The notes: generated by a model from the sequence alone, not told the origin. Counted from the stretch's first letter, positions 44,744 through 54,260 are shown. The stretch: DNA of 64,000 nucleotides from Acholeplasma sp. (GCA_003605085.1 QZKD01000028.1:1-64000), one strand, 5' to 3'. Numbers and translations are program-made.

Positions 44744-46001
44744 AAAGATCATACAACAGCTCATTAAGAAAGGTCAAAAAGAAGGATTTATTGCACAGGA
44801 AGATGTGATGCAATATGCTGATCTCAATAGTGAAGACTATTTTGAAATTGAGCGCGCACTGCTTAATGAAAATATTGATATTATGACAGGTGAAGATTTT
44901 AGTGAAGATCTTCCCGAAGATGAAGTGGAAGAAGAAACCGTCGAAGCCGAAGAGGAAGAGGAAGAACCCGATTTTGAACTCGAAGACATTGAACCCGATG
45001 ATTTATCGCTTTCTGGTTTAGAAGTTGAAGAAGAAGAACTCATTAACATCGAATCCATCGCATCAACCATTAAAATTGATGATCCAGTCCGTATGTATTT
45101 AAAAGAAATCGGACAGATTCCTCTATTAAATCAAGAAGATGAAAAGAAATATGCTGTTGCAGTTTCTAATGGACGTTATGCAAGAGAACAGTTAGATGAA
45201 TACGATCAAGGTGTGCTCGAACTTCCTAATAATGATATAGAAGAACTCAAACGTGCAGTCGAAAAGGCCCAATTTGCAAAAAACAAATTGGTGGAAGCCA
45301 ACTACCGTTTGGTGGTATCCATCGCCAAACGCTACGTGGGACGTGGCCTTCTTTTCTTAGACCTTATCCAAGAAGGAAATATGGGTTTGATGCGTGCAGT
45401 GGATAAATTTGATTATGAAAAAGGCTTTAAGTTTTCAACTTATGCGACGTGGTGGATTCGTCAAGCGATCACTCGCGCAGTTGCAGACCAAGCAAGAACG
45501 ATCCGTATCCCTGTTCATATGGTAGAAACTATCAATAAGATGATTCGTATTCAACGTCAATTGATTCAAGATTTAGGTAGAGAGCCTTCAGTGGAAGAAA
45601 TTGCTCAAAAAATGGGAATTTCCACTGAAAAAGTCCAAAATATCCAACGAATTGCGAAAGAACCTATTTCTTTAGAAGCACATGTTGGCGAAGAAGAAGA
45701 TTCATCTCTTGGTGATTTTATTTCTGATCCCAATGCCCTCACACCTCATGAATACATGCTTCAAGAAATGGTGAAACAGACTTTAGATGAAGTTTTAGAA
45801 ACGTTAACCGATCGTGAAGAAAAGGTCCTTCGTTTGCGTTATGGTTTATTTGATGGTAAAAACCATACCCTTGAAGAAGTGGGTCGTGAGTTTGGTGTTA
45901 CAAGAGAACGTATTCGTCAAATCGAAGCGAAAGCATTACGCAAACTGAGATCCCCTTCACGTCAAAACAAACTACGTGAATTCTATTATGGTAAAAAATA
46001 A
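44733..46001 (+). CDS. rpoD: Primary sigma factor RpoD (sigma-A)
   Basis: A 422-residue principal sigma factor. Region 1.1 at the N-terminus is followed by a very acidic linker (residues 62-90, runs of Glu). Region 2 has NLRLV-type [17 protein letters not shown] and [16 protein letters not shown]. Region 4 has [21 protein letters not shown]. It recognises the TTGACA/TATAAT promoters seen throughout this window. ATG at 44733 follows AAGGAGGAAG. It overlaps dnaG and trmK. Confidence 0.97.
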   Translation: MDREKIIQQLIKKGQKEGFIAQEDVMQYADLNSEDYFEIERALLNENIDIMTGEDFSEDLPEDEVEEETVEAEEEEEEPDFELEDIEPDDLSLSGLEVEEEELINIESIASTIKIDDPVRMYLKEIGQIPLLNQEDEKKYAVAVSNGRYAREQLDEYDQGVLELPNNDIEELKRAVEKAQFAKNKLVEANYRLVVSIAKRYVGRGLLFLDLIQEGNMGLMRAVDKFDYEKGFKFSTYATWWIRQAITRAVADQARTIRIPVHMVETINKMIRIQRQLIQDLGREPSVEEIAQKMGISTEKVQNIQRIAKEPISLEAHVGEEEDSSLGDFISDPNALTPHEYMLQEMVKQTLDEVLETLTDREEKVLRLRYGLFDGKNHTLEEVGREFGVTRERIRQIEAKALRKLRSPSRQNKLREFYYGKK

Positions 46002-46620
46002 ACGCATTGTCTTTCTTGCTACAAGACTCAAAGGATATCCAAAAGTCCTTGATATTGGCACTGATCACGGGTATGTTCTAAAAGAAGCATTCGACAAAGG
46101 ATTTATCCATGAAGCCATTGCGAGTGATCTACGAGAACAACCTCTATTATCCGCGAAGAAAAATCTGGAAAACTATCCTGTGACGTTTGTCCTATCCAAT
46201 GGGTTTTTAAATATTAAAGAATCGTTTGATTTAGCCCTTGTTGCGGGGATGGGTGCTCATCTGATCTCAGACATCATGAAGCATGCTCCAAAAGGAAATG
46301 AAGTCTATCTTTTACAACCCAATGATAAGTATGATGTTCTTCGTGAATACTTAATGCATCATGGTTGGACGATCACCGATGAATGGGTGATCCATGATCG
46401 ATTTTATTATGTCCTTATGGAAGTTAAGCGTGGCACAATGCACTTAGAAAAAAGTGATTTGATCTTAGGTCCTTGTTTAAAAACGAAGAGTGAAGCCAAG
46501 GATTATTATCAATGGAAACTCAACCAAATCAATCAGATTATTGAACATGCAAAGGGTAGTTCGCGTACCTCATTAGAACAAAGACGTGAAATTTATCAAA
46601 ATGCATTACAGTTAATGTAG
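45988..46620 (+). CDS. trmK: tRNA (adenine22-N1)-methyltransferase
   Basis: A SAM-dependent enzyme of 210 residues modifying A22 of tRNA. The SAM motif is [12 protein letters not shown], then [25 protein letters not shown] and the [15 protein letters not shown] segment typical of TrmK. ATG at 45988 lies inside the end of rpoD; the GTG at 45976 is less likely. This is the usual place for trmK in Bacillota. There is no obvious terminator before the next promoter. Confidence 0.92.
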   Translation: MVKNKRIVFLATRLKGYPKVLDIGTDHGYVLKEAFDKGFIHEAIASDLREQPLLSAKKNLENYPVTFVLSNGFLNIKESFDLALVAGMGAHLISDIMKHAPKGNEVYLLQPNDKYDVLREYLMHHGWTITDEWVIHDRFYYVLMEVKRGTMHLEKSDLILGPCLKTKSEAKDYYQWKLNQINQIIEHAKGSSRTSLEQRREIYQNALQLM

Positions 46621-46634
46621 AGAAGAACCCTAAG

Positions 46635-46669
46635 TTTTACTTTACATATAAGGATTATTAAGGTAAAAT
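46635..46669 (+). promoter_or_regulatory. Promoter and overlapping operator candidate of the second MarR-ABC operon
   Basis: TTTACA (46641-46646), a 17-base spacer and TAAAAT (46664-46669). A near-perfect dyad covers both hexamers: TTTTACTTTA (46635-46644) and TAAGGTAAAA (46659-46668) pair at 9 of 10 positions. Such a site before a marR-first operon suggests autorepression. It differs from the TGTTGA/TCAACA repeat of the first operon. Confidence 0.62.
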
Positions 46670-46703
46670 GAAGAGGTATATGACGCATTCTTAGGAGGAT
46701 TTT

Positions 46704-47135
46704 ATGAAAGAATATCAGCTTTTACAAAAGCTTGATCGCTCACTACAAGCCTTTCGTTTGTCGGGAGTTTACAAGCGTTCACAAACCAAATTGTCTGATG
46801 CTGACATTATGGTGATGTTCTGTGTCGCTTTTTGTGATACCAATCAACGTTTAAAATTAACCGATGTTGCAAAGACACTCCGGGTGACACTTCCTGCAGT
46901 GACACATAAGGTGAATGACTTGGTTGAAAAGAAGTATCTTGAAAAAGAAATCTCCAACAAGGATTTACGCGTGACTTTCATTCGATTAACTGCTGAAGGA
47001 AAAGCGTTTGTTGAATCCATCCGTGAGGAATATTATCAACCTTTAAAATCTCTTGTGGATTATTTAGGACAAGAGGATACCGAAGCTTTAATGCGCATTC
47101 TTGATAAGATTAGCGCAATGGGGAAAATCGCTTAA
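46704..47135 (+). CDS. MarR-family transcriptional regulator (second locus)
   Basis: A 143-residue winged-helix regulator. The helix-turn-helix is LTDVAKTLRVTLPAVTHKV (about residues 52-70), and the wing is KEISNKDLRVTFIRLTAEG. ATG at 46704 follows TTAGGAGG. It is the first gene before two ABC exporter genes, whereas in the 6267-10322 operon the regulator comes last. It probably controls the operon through the dyad at 46635-46668. Ligand unknown. Confidence 0.87.
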   Translation: MKEYQLLQKLDRSLQAFRLSGVYKRSQTKLSDADIMVMFCVAFCDTNQRLKLTDVAKTLRVTLPAVTHKVNDLVEKKYLEKEISNKDLRVTFIRLTAEGKAFVESIREEYYQPLKSLVDYLGQEDTEALMRILDKISAMGKIA

Positions 47136-47163
47136 CAATTTTACTTATTAGAAAGCTGGGATC

Positions 47164-48915
47164 ATGATGATTCGTGCGCTACGTTATCTTAAGCCATACC
47201 GTTTTGGTGTGGCCCTTGTTTTTACATTCGTTGCTCTTCGTGCATTTTTAGATCTATCGCTACCCGCTCTTCTAGGGATGTTGGTCAGTGAGGGTCTGGG
47301 ATTAAACGAAACGAGCATCAATCCTGATGTGCCTCAAATATGGTACTTCGCAGGATTGATGTTAGGAGCAACTTTTTTGTCCATTATCATTACCATTACA
47401 TCAGGATTCATGGAATCCAAGATATCCGCAGGATTTGCCAAAGATTTAAGACGAGCAGTGTATGAGAAAATTGAGACATTTTCACTCTATGAAATGGATC
47501 ACTTTACAACATCATCTTTGATCACAAGAACCACCAATGATATCCAACAACTCCAACAAATCGTCAATATGCTGCTAAGAATGATTATTTTAGCCCCCAT
47601 GCTTGCGATTGGAGCGATCACATTTTCTATTATGCAACATCCGACACTTTCAATGATTTTGATAGCGTCTATTTTGAGTTTACTCATTATGCTTGCCATT
47701 GTATTTTCCATTACACTACCCAAATTTGAACTCGTTCAAAAATTGGTTGATAAACTCAACTTAGTCACCAGAGAAAATCTTTCAGGTCTTCGTGTGGTTA
47801 GAGCGTATAATACGCAAGACTATCAAGCGAAACGTATCGATGATGCAGCGAAAGAGTCCATGCATTTAAATGTATTTGTCAATCGTGTCTCATCGATTAT
47901 GTGGCCTTTCATGGGACTCATTATGGGGATTACGAGTTTAATCATTGTCTATGTGGGTTCCACACGTTTTATAGGGATTGATGGATTTACACCAGGATCC
48001 CTCATGGCTCTTATGCAATATGCGATGCGGGCCATCATGGCATTTATGTTCATGTCGTTTATTTTTGTGATGATTCCAAGAGCAGCAATATCCGCGCGTC
48101 GTATCATGGAAGTTTTAGATATGGAAGTGCAAATTCATGATCCTAAAGATCCGCTACCTCTGCCCAAAAACATGAAGGGAAAAATCACTTTTGATCACGT
48201 TACTTTCAAGTATCCGGATGCTTTTGAGCCCGTGTTAAGAAATATAAGTTTTACTGTTGTACCTAAATCGACCACAGCATTTATTGGATCTACTGGATCA
48301 GGAAAATCGACATTAATCAACTTGATTCCCCGTTTTTATGAACCGTCTGAAGGAAATATTTTCATTGATGATATTAATATCAAAGATCTAAAACAAGAAG
48401 ATCTTCATAGCATCATGGGATATGTTCCTCAAAAAGGCATATTATTTGGTGGAACCATCAAAGAAAATGTCTTGTTTTCGGAACATGCAAGTGAAGATAT
48501 TTTGGATGAAGCAACAAAAATTGCTCAAGCCTATGATTTTATTCAAGAAATGCCTCAGGGTTATGACAATATCATCGCGCAAGGGGGAACCAATGTATCT
48601 GGCGGACAAAGACAACGTTTGTCCATTGCAAGAGCCATTGCAAAAAATCCTGCAATTTATATTTTCGATGATTCCTTTTCTGCACTTGACTACCGTACCG
48701 ATCGCGCTTTAAGAACCATGCTAGATGAAAAGGTTGGAGCGACCAAACTGATCGTCGCACAGCGCATTAATACCATCAGACATGCGGATCAAATTATCGT
48801 TTTAGATAAAGGAGATATGGTATGTCATGGAACCCATGAAGAACTCATGAAGACATGCCGCATTTATCAAGAAATAGCCTCCTCACAACTTTCGAAGGAG
48901 GAACTTGAACAATGA
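47164..48915 (+). CDS. Heterodimeric ABC exporter, degenerate-site subunit (second MarR locus)
   Basis: A 583-residue half-transporter with six membrane segments and an ATPase domain: Walker A GSTGSGKST, signature VSGGQRQR, Walker B IYIFDDSFSALDYRTDRA. Asp replaces the catalytic Glu. The Walker B stretch is almost identical to that of 6267-8036, so the two loci are paralogous. ATG at 47164 or 47167 has only a weak ribosome site. It overlaps its partner by 4 bases. Confidence 0.9.
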   Translation: MMIRALRYLKPYRFGVALVFTFVALRAFLDLSLPALLGMLVSEGLGLNETSINPDVPQIWYFAGLMLGATFLSIIITITSGFMESKISAGFAKDLRRAVYEKIETFSLYEMDHFTTSSLITRTTNDIQQLQQIVNMLLRMIILAPMLAIGAITFSIMQHPTLSMILIASILSLLIMLAIVFSITLPKFELVQKLVDKLNLVTRENLSGLRVVRAYNTQDYQAKRIDDAAKESMHLNVFVNRVSSIMWPFMGLIMGITSLIIVYVGSTRFIGIDGFTPGSLMALMQYAMRAIMAFMFMSFIFVMIPRAAISARRIMEVLDMEVQIHDPKDPLPLPKNMKGKITFDHVTFKYPDAFEPVLRNISFTVVPKSTTAFIGSTGSGKSTLINLIPRFYEPSEGNIFIDDINIKDLKQEDLHSIMGYVPQKGILFGGTIKENVLFSEHASEDILDEATKIAQAYDFIQEMPQGYDNIIAQGGTNVSGGQRQRLSIARAIAKNPAIYIFDDSFSALDYRTDRALRTMLDEKVGATKLIVAQRINTIRHADQIIVLDKGDMVCHGTHEELMKTCRIYQEIASSQLSKEELEQ

Positions 48916-50807
48916 ACACACAAAACGATCAAAAGAAAACTCAAGAAACCAAAGCACCGATGATGCGTGGTCCTCGTGGGATGGTCTATGCTGGTAAAGC
49001 TTCCGATTTCAAGGGAACCATGAAGAAACTCCTTAAGTATTTAAGACCTTATCGATTCCAGATCTTGTTGGCTGGATTTATGGCGATTACAGCAGCTCTA
49101 TTATCTGTGCTTGCCCCTTGGTTTTTAGGACTGATTACCTCTGAGGTTGCTCGTGCATATATCGAAGCTTCAGGACAGTTTAATACTTTAGAATTTGGTC
49201 TCATCGATATTGTTTTTGGTATTCGATTATCGATAGGTGAAATAGCTTTATCCATTGTTCTCATTCATATATCATCCGCTTTGTTAAACTATTTCCAATC
49301 GTTTTTACTCATTGGTATGACGCAAAGTTTAACCTATTCCATGCGTCGTGAGTTATCAGCAAAACTAAACACTTTACCCCTTAAGTTTTTTGATAAAGAG
49401 CAATTTGGTGACCTTTTGGGCCGCATGACCAATGATGTGGAAACAATCAATGCCACATTGACGCAAAGTATCTCAGAAATCTTTCGCTCGATTGCACTCA
49501 TTATCGGAATCTTTGTCATCATGTCTTTCTTGAGTTTACCCCTGATGGCTATTGTTCTTGTGACAACAATTGGATCTTTCTTTGCTGCAAGACAATTCGT
49601 AAAACTATCTCAAAAATACTTTAGAAGTCAAGCAAAATTCTATGGTGAACTCAATGGACATATTGAAGAAACCTATAGTGGACATAACGTGGTGAAGGTC
49701 TTTAATCATCAGAAAAAATCACACCATATCTTTGATAGGATTAATGATGATCTCTATAAAACAAGTGTCAAATCACAATTTATTTCTGGCATCATGATGC
49801 CCGTTCAATTTTTCTTTGGGAACATCGCGTATATCTCCATTGCAGTGGTTGGCGCATTACTCGTCCTGACGGATAACCCATGGCTTGCGATTGAAGTAGG
49901 GATCATTCAAACATTTATTCAATACACACGTCAAATCAACCAACCTGTTCAACAAATCGGTAGCATCGCGAATGTTTTACAATCCACGGCTGCAGCCTCA
50001 GAACGTATCTTTGGTTTACTACACCAAGAAGATGAAAGTCCTGAACGTGATGATTTAACGACGATTTCAAAAATTAAAGGCCATGTGGTCTTTAAGGATG
50101 TTCATTTTGGTTATAACGAAGACGTCGATGTCATTAAAGGTTTTTCAGCAGAAGTGAAGCCAGGTCAAAAAGTTGCAATCGTAGGACCCACGGGTGCTGG
50201 TAAAACAACGATGGTCAATTTACTCATGCGCTTTTATGAAATTAAGTCAGGTAAGATTACTATTGATGGAATTGATATCAGGGACATGAAGCGTAGTGAT
50301 GTTCGCGCTCTCTTTGGCATGGTGCTTCAGGATACGTGGCTCTTTGAAGGTACAGTACGTGAAAATATCATGTATGGATCACTCGATCGCAGTGAAGAAG
50401 AGATGATTGAAAGTGCCAAACTATCACAGTCCCATCACTTCATTGAATCATTATCCAATGGTTATGAGTTCTTACTTTCTGAAGGGGGATCCAATATCAG
50501 TCAAGGTCAACGGCAATTGCTCACGATCTCACGTGCAATGCTTGCTGATCGCCCGATGCTCATTTTGGATGAGGCGACATCATCAGTCGATACCAGAACA
50601 GAAGTTTTGATCCAACACGCCATGGAAGCTCTCATGAAAAATCGAACCAGTTTTGTCATCGCACATCGATTGTCGACGATCAAAGATGCAGACATCATCT
50701 TCGTGATGAATGATGGAAATGTAATTGAACATGGTAACCATAACCAACTCTTGGCGAAAAATGGATTCTATGCTAAGCTTTATTACAGTCAATTTGATAC
50801 CGAATAA
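48912..50807 (+). CDS. Heterodimeric ABC exporter, catalytic subunit (second MarR locus)
   Basis: A 631-residue half-transporter. A polar tail of about 40 residues with MMRGPRGM precedes the membrane domain. The ATPase domain has Walker A GPTGAGKTT, variant signature ISQGQRQL and Walker B MLILDEATSSVD with the catalytic Glu. It is the counterpart of 8029-9906. It starts within the stop of its partner. It is the last chromosomal gene before the tRNA-Arg integration site. Confidence 0.9.
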   Translation: MNTQNDQKKTQETKAPMMRGPRGMVYAGKASDFKGTMKKLLKYLRPYRFQILLAGFMAITAALLSVLAPWFLGLITSEVARAYIEASGQFNTLEFGLIDIVFGIRLSIGEIALSIVLIHISSALLNYFQSFLLIGMTQSLTYSMRRELSAKLNTLPLKFFDKEQFGDLLGRMTNDVETINATLTQSISEIFRSIALIIGIFVIMSFLSLPLMAIVLVTTIGSFFAARQFVKLSQKYFRSQAKFYGELNGHIEETYSGHNVVKVFNHQKKSHHIFDRINDDLYKTSVKSQFISGIMMPVQFFFGNIAYISIAVVGALLVLTDNPWLAIEVGIIQTFIQYTRQINQPVQQIGSIANVLQSTAAASERIFGLLHQEDESPERDDLTTISKIKGHVVFKDVHFGYNEDVDVIKGFSAEVKPGQKVAIVGPTGAGKTTMVNLLMRFYEIKSGKITIDGIDIRDMKRSDVRALFGMVLQDTWLFEGTVRENIMYGSLDRSEEEMIESAKLSQSHHFIESLSNGYEFLLSEGGSNISQGQRQLLTISRAMLADRPMLILDEATSSVDTRTEVLIQHAMEALMKNRTSFVIAHRLSTIKDADIIFVMNDGNVIEHGNHNQLLAKNGFYAKLYYSQFDTE

Positions 50808-50818
50808 CACTTGTAATT

Positions 50819-50850
50819 CAGCAGTGATTACGATATAATAGTCATTGCTG
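50819..50850. promoter_or_regulatory. Dyad spanning the tRNA-Arg promoter
   Basis: TATAAT at 50834-50839 is the -10 for the tRNA gene. Around it, CAGCAGTGATTA and TAGTCATTGCTG are inverted repeats matching at 10 of 12 positions. The dyad could be a hairpin for the upstream ABC mRNA or a protein site. No T tail follows, so it is not a standard terminator. Confidence 0.5.
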
Positions 50851-50860
50851 ACTTACCCAA

Positions 50861-50940
<80 letters not shown>

Positions 50941-50949
50941 AGATTTCAC

Positions 50950-50988
50950 TCCATGACATAACGCAGCAAATGTCATGGATTTCTTTTA
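50950..50988 (+). terminator. Terminator just inside the island, after tRNA-Arg
   Basis: TCCATGACAT and ATGTCATGGA form a perfect 10-bp stem around AACGCAGCAA, followed by TTTCTTTT. It probably ends tRNA transcription now that the native terminator (60417-60438) has been displaced. Confidence 0.75.
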
Positions 50989-51112
50989 ATGATTAAGACA
51001 ACTATTTGTTATCACCTACCATAAGAATATCATTTATAACTTATTGTTGTCAATGTTTTTGGCTAAAAAAGCAACCTATAGTTGTTATTTCGTTTATAAG
51101 GAGGTTTTATGT

Positions 51113-51346
51113 ATGATTGAGCTAAGATTGAAGGAGTTCAGAAAAAAGCTTGGATTAAGCCAAAGAGAAGTATCTGACATAATGAAAATAACACAAGCAT
51201 ATTATTGGAAATGGGAAAAGGGGAAATCATTCCCCAATGCACAACAGATTATCGAATTATGCGATATATTTCAATGCACTCCCAATGATCTATTTGGTAT
51301 ACATGGTGTTTATTCTGCTTCTATGAATGATCTTGATCAAAGCTGA
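51113..51346 (+). CDS. XRE-family helix-turn-helix regulator
   Basis: A 77-residue Cro/CI-type DNA-binding protein. The helix-turn-helix core is LGLSQREVSDIMKITQAYY (about residues 13-31), followed by WEKGKSFPNAQQIIELCDIF, the standard XRE layout. ATG at 51113 is 8 bases after AAGGAGG (51098-51104); the frame from 51044 is rejected. It is convergent with the integrase pseudogene and overlaps it by 10 bases. It probably controlled island genes. Confidence 0.85.
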   Translation: MIELRLKEFRKKLGLSQREVSDIMKITQAYYWKWEKGKSFPNAQQIIELCDIFQCTPNDLFGIHGVYSASMNDLDQS

Positions 51347-52211
51347 TCGAGTTTATTGATTCGATCCTGATATGTTTTTTTGACATGCTTCGTCGATACG
51401 TGAAGATAGCGTTCTGTTGTCTTTATATTCCTATGACCTAAGATGTGCATCACCGAAGCGATGTCTGCACCCGCCTCAACAAGGGTTGTCGCAGTGGTAT
51501 GTCTGAACATGTGCGGATGAAGTTTTTTCAGCTGCAGATCATGCTTGACAAATCTCAATATATATCGAATGTAATCATAATTCGCTGGGCGATCTTTATC
51601 GATGTTATGCAGCAAGTACTTGTGATCATGATTAATCTTAAGCATATCTTTCACTGCAGGGACTCCGAAAGCATCACTGATATAGAGATGCGATCCTCTT
51701 TATTTTTTGTCTGAGTCAGAAAGATCTCTTTCACATCTAGATTGACATTCTTTTTTTTAATGAACATTATTTCCTGAATACGTGCTCCTGTATCAGCTAG
51801 AAGAGATAGAAAGCACTTATAATACGCTCCGTAAGTGATGACTGTTGGGAATTCTCTGATATACTTACGTATACGTTTAATCACATCTTTCTCAAGCACA
51901 TCGAAAGTTTTATTTCTTTCGTTTAGTTTGTCGATGGATTGAAGATAGGGATAATCGATTCCCATGTGTTCATTCATTCTTTCAAGCATCCGATATTATT
52001 ATTGATGGTGACATACTCACACGTTTTTTTCATGTGGAACATGTATTCACTAATCAAAGCATTATCGACTTATTCAACCTTTACGTCAACATGCTATCGA
52101 AACATAGTGCTGAAAGTTTTCCAAATGATTCTTGTAAAATCGCCATGTACAATGTGAATGGCAGATCTTCACCTTATGCAAATACTCTAAAACAACTGTT
52201 TTAATTTGCAT
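51337..52211 (-). pseudogene. Tyrosine recombinase (integrase), multiply disrupted
   Basis: Reading the minus strand from ATG 52211 gives the core-binding domain (MQIKTVVLEYLHKVK... to SIAC), then frame changes. The next piece, VDNALISEYMFHMKKTC and onward, has an in-frame TAA before it. A further shift near 51980 leads to MNEHMGIDYPYL and the catalytic Arg segment ADTGARIQEIM. Another shift at about 51685 leads to DAFGVPAVKDML and the active-site box HPHMFRHT, LGHRN and the Tyr in ERYLHVS. Joined together, they make a normal integrase of about 290 residues. At least three frame changes and one stop show it is dead. Its place beside the tRNA fits the island. Confidence 0.88.
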
Positions 52212-52347
52212 TCTTATTCTTCCCGTGAATTATTTACTGATATAATTATCAACCATATACAATGAATAATATCCGACAAAAACTGTTGATTATATAGACA
52301 ATATATAATTAAATAAATTATAATTATCTTAAAGTGGAGGAATAAAA

Positions 52348-52698
52348 ATGAGTTGGCTTAGAAAGAATAGAATTGAAAAAGAACAAGACACATCACAAGT
52401 ACAAAATTTGCAGAGTAGTGTCAATCATGTTGAAATGTCACCTACTGAAAAGATGCTTATTGAACTTTCAGAATTAGACAAATTAGTTAGAAAAGAAATC
52501 AAAAATTTCTCTCCAGAAGAAATAAATCATATACGTGGATTATTAATTTTTAATAAAAGGTTAATCACATATCTAGCACATCATGATGTAAAATTCACAA
52601 ATTTATGTACTCCAGAGCAAGATGAAGTTTCCACCGAAGACATGACAATATTCATGCAATTTCTTGCAATTCTTGCTCAAATATTAGGAGGTAAATAA
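52348..52698 (+). CDS. Hypothetical soluble protein
   Basis: A 116-residue hydrophilic protein with an N-terminal basic start (MSWLRKNRIEKEQ), a helical middle (TEKMLIELSELDKLVRKEI) and a hydrophobic C-terminus (FMQFLAILAQIL). ATG at 52348 follows GTGGAGGAA. Its stop overlaps the next gene (TAATG), so the two are coupled and may form a two-component system such as an effector with a membrane partner. No family recognised. Confidence 0.6.
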   Translation: MSWLRKNRIEKEQDTSQVQNLQSSVNHVEMSPTEKMLIELSELDKLVRKEIKNFSPEEINHIRGLLIFNKRLITYLAHHDVKFTNLCTPEQDEVSTEDMTIFMQFLAILAQILGGK

Positions 52699-53084
52699 TG
52701 AATAGTTTCATTAACAAGATTAACAAATTATTTGACTTAAAAGTTTTGTTGTGGAGTTTTTTTGTCTCCTTAACATTTATTTTTCTTGGGATAATATTAT
52801 GGAAGTTAGGTATAAGACCTATTTCAAATGCAGGTTTTTTATTATTTTGGATTATTTCTCTAGACATTCCGTTATATCTATTCATGTTTTTATACAATCG
52901 AATGACTATAGAACGCAGACGGAAAGTATTTATACTCATTGAGCTTGAATTTACACTCTTAGTTAATCTCAATCAATATCTTAATTCTTCATCATTTGAT
53001 TTGTTTTTATCTTTTTTGGCAATTCATGTAGTTATCGATCAACTTACAAACTATAACTATTTTCTCGAATCTAAAAGTCGATAG
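52698..53084 (+). CDS. Hypothetical membrane protein
   Basis: A 128-residue protein with three or four membrane segments (about 17-36, 45-70, 78-95 and 100-118). It is translated from the overlap with the preceding gene. Homologues not recognised. The immediate downstream DNA is an IS remnant. Confidence 0.58.
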   Translation: MNSFINKINKLFDLKVLLWSFFVSLTFIFLGIILWKLGIRPISNAGFLLFWIISLDIPLYLFMFLYNRMTIERRRKVFILIELEFTLLVNLNQYLNSSSFDLFLSFLAIHVVIDQLTNYNYFLESKSR

Positions 53085-53132
53085 TGTAAAAAATAATAAT
53101 TGACGATAATATGTATATATAAATATTGGATT

Positions 53133-53358
53133 AGTATGGTTCAAAGTATGAGTAAAGGTGAATATCCATTTGACAATTCCTGTGTGGAAAGTTTTTTTGT
53201 CTATTTAAATAAAGAATGCATCTATCGATGATCTGATAAAGATTCATCTGAAATCAACAAAGATTAATTTGAATTTATAGAACTCTTCGATAACAGAATG
53301 AGGATCCACTCAACCTTAAATTAGATGACACCCATGAGTTATAGAATTAAAAATTAGA
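53133..53358 (+). pseudogene. IS3-family transposase remnant (C-terminal end)
   Basis: Frame starting at 53133 reads SMSKGEYPFDNSCVESFF, then LNKECIYR, then FEFIELFDNRMRIHSTLN and MTPMSYRIKN. This is the end of the DDE domain of IS3/IS150-type OrfB, including the catalytic Glu (VESFF) and the YNxxRxHS-like box. Four in-frame stops (TGA, TAA, TAG, TAG) break it, and the front two thirds are missing. No terminal repeats are visible. The 53085-53536 gap holds only this. Confidence 0.82.
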
Positions 53359-53536
53359 CTTTTACATCGTCTTCTTAAATGACATCATTTGTGTGAATAT
53401 GAACCATTAGGATCATCTGTTAAAAAATCACATAATCCAAAACAAGACATGCATATTAACGCTATTGATAATAGATTTTATAAACATAACATAAACCAGT
53501 AGATTAACTTAATTTATAAATAATAAGGAGAAGAAA

Positions 53537-53884
53537 ATGAAAAAAACACATGTATTATTGATAGTAGTTGTGCTTACAATTTTTATCACGATTATGCTTT
53601 CGTTTGATATTAGAAGAATAGAAAATACAATTGAAGAATATGAAGAAACAATAGACCGCTATACAACTGATGCGGGAGGTTCATTAGTTTTTGGCATTGA
53701 TGAATTTGAGAATGTATATCTAAATAACATCATTATTCAAAGACAAGAGTTAATAATTTACAGTAACAACCTATATCTACTTAGAAACTTCTCTATGGCA
53801 GTTTTAAGCTCTTTGAGCACCTATCTAATAGGGTTATTAATAATAAGTAAATTTAAGAAGAATAAATTTCATAACGAACTATAG
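53537..53884 (+). CDS. Hypothetical membrane protein, two segments
   Basis: A 115-residue protein with an N-terminal membrane anchor (residues 6-24), an extracytoplasmic or cytosolic acidic loop (IEEYEETIDRYTTDAGG) and a second segment (about 85-104) ending in a Lys-rich tail. ATG at 53537 follows AAGGAGAAG. No family recognised. Confidence 0.58.
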   Translation: MKKTHVLLIVVVLTIFITIMLSFDIRRIENTIEEYEETIDRYTTDAGGSLVFGIDEFENVYLNNIIIQRQELIIYSNNLYLLRNFSMAVLSSLSTYLIGLLIISKFKKNKFHNEL

Positions 53885-54260
53885 TGGTTTTCCAAAATGG
53901 CGTGAATATGATATAGTGATGAAATTCATTAAGAATCAATACATTTAGTGTAATAATAAGGCAAATAGGATATATCTAATTTAAAGCGATTATTCTTCAA
54001 AAGGGATTGAATTTTATGTATGGGAAAACATAAAACCTACATGTCACTAGATTAATTCAAAAAGTATCAACAAGATAGACATATTGAAGAGCTAAACGAA
54101 GTTAGCTATTATGCAGTGCTAAACCATTAGTTAGAAGAACTAAAACAAATGGTGAACGCTTTATGGCATGCAAGAACTATCCACATTGTAAATTCACAAA
54201 ATAGTTTGATTAACAAAAGAATTTTAACATTAATTTGTTGAAAGAATCAAAGTATGCTGA
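53885..54260. other. Non-coding stretch with decayed gene remains
   Basis: No intact gene. Short open pieces separated by stops suggest an old coding region (GIEFYVWENIK at about 54010-54040). The best piece is the zinc-ribbon remnant at 54112-54204. Nothing else recognisable. Confidence 0.5.
54112..54204 (+). pseudogene. Topoisomerase-type zinc-ribbon remnant
   Basis: Frame from 54112 to a TAG at 54202 reads CSAKPLVRRTKTNGERF then MACKNYPHCKFTK. This is the C-terminal half of a C4 zinc ribbon like that ending the HNH protein at 58741-59700 (LIRRHGKNGDFYGCSNFPKC). An upstream stop shows it is detached from any start. It is probably the tail of a lost gene similar to that protein. Confidence 0.7.

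Noticed and set aside
51650-51700. Programmed ribosomal frameshift in the integrase
   Set aside because: There is no slippery heptamer, and the gene has two further frame changes and a TAA upstream.
51939-52157. Plus-strand open frame of 72 codons
   Set aside because: It is antisense to the integrase pseudogene, has no ribosome site and no protein-like pattern.
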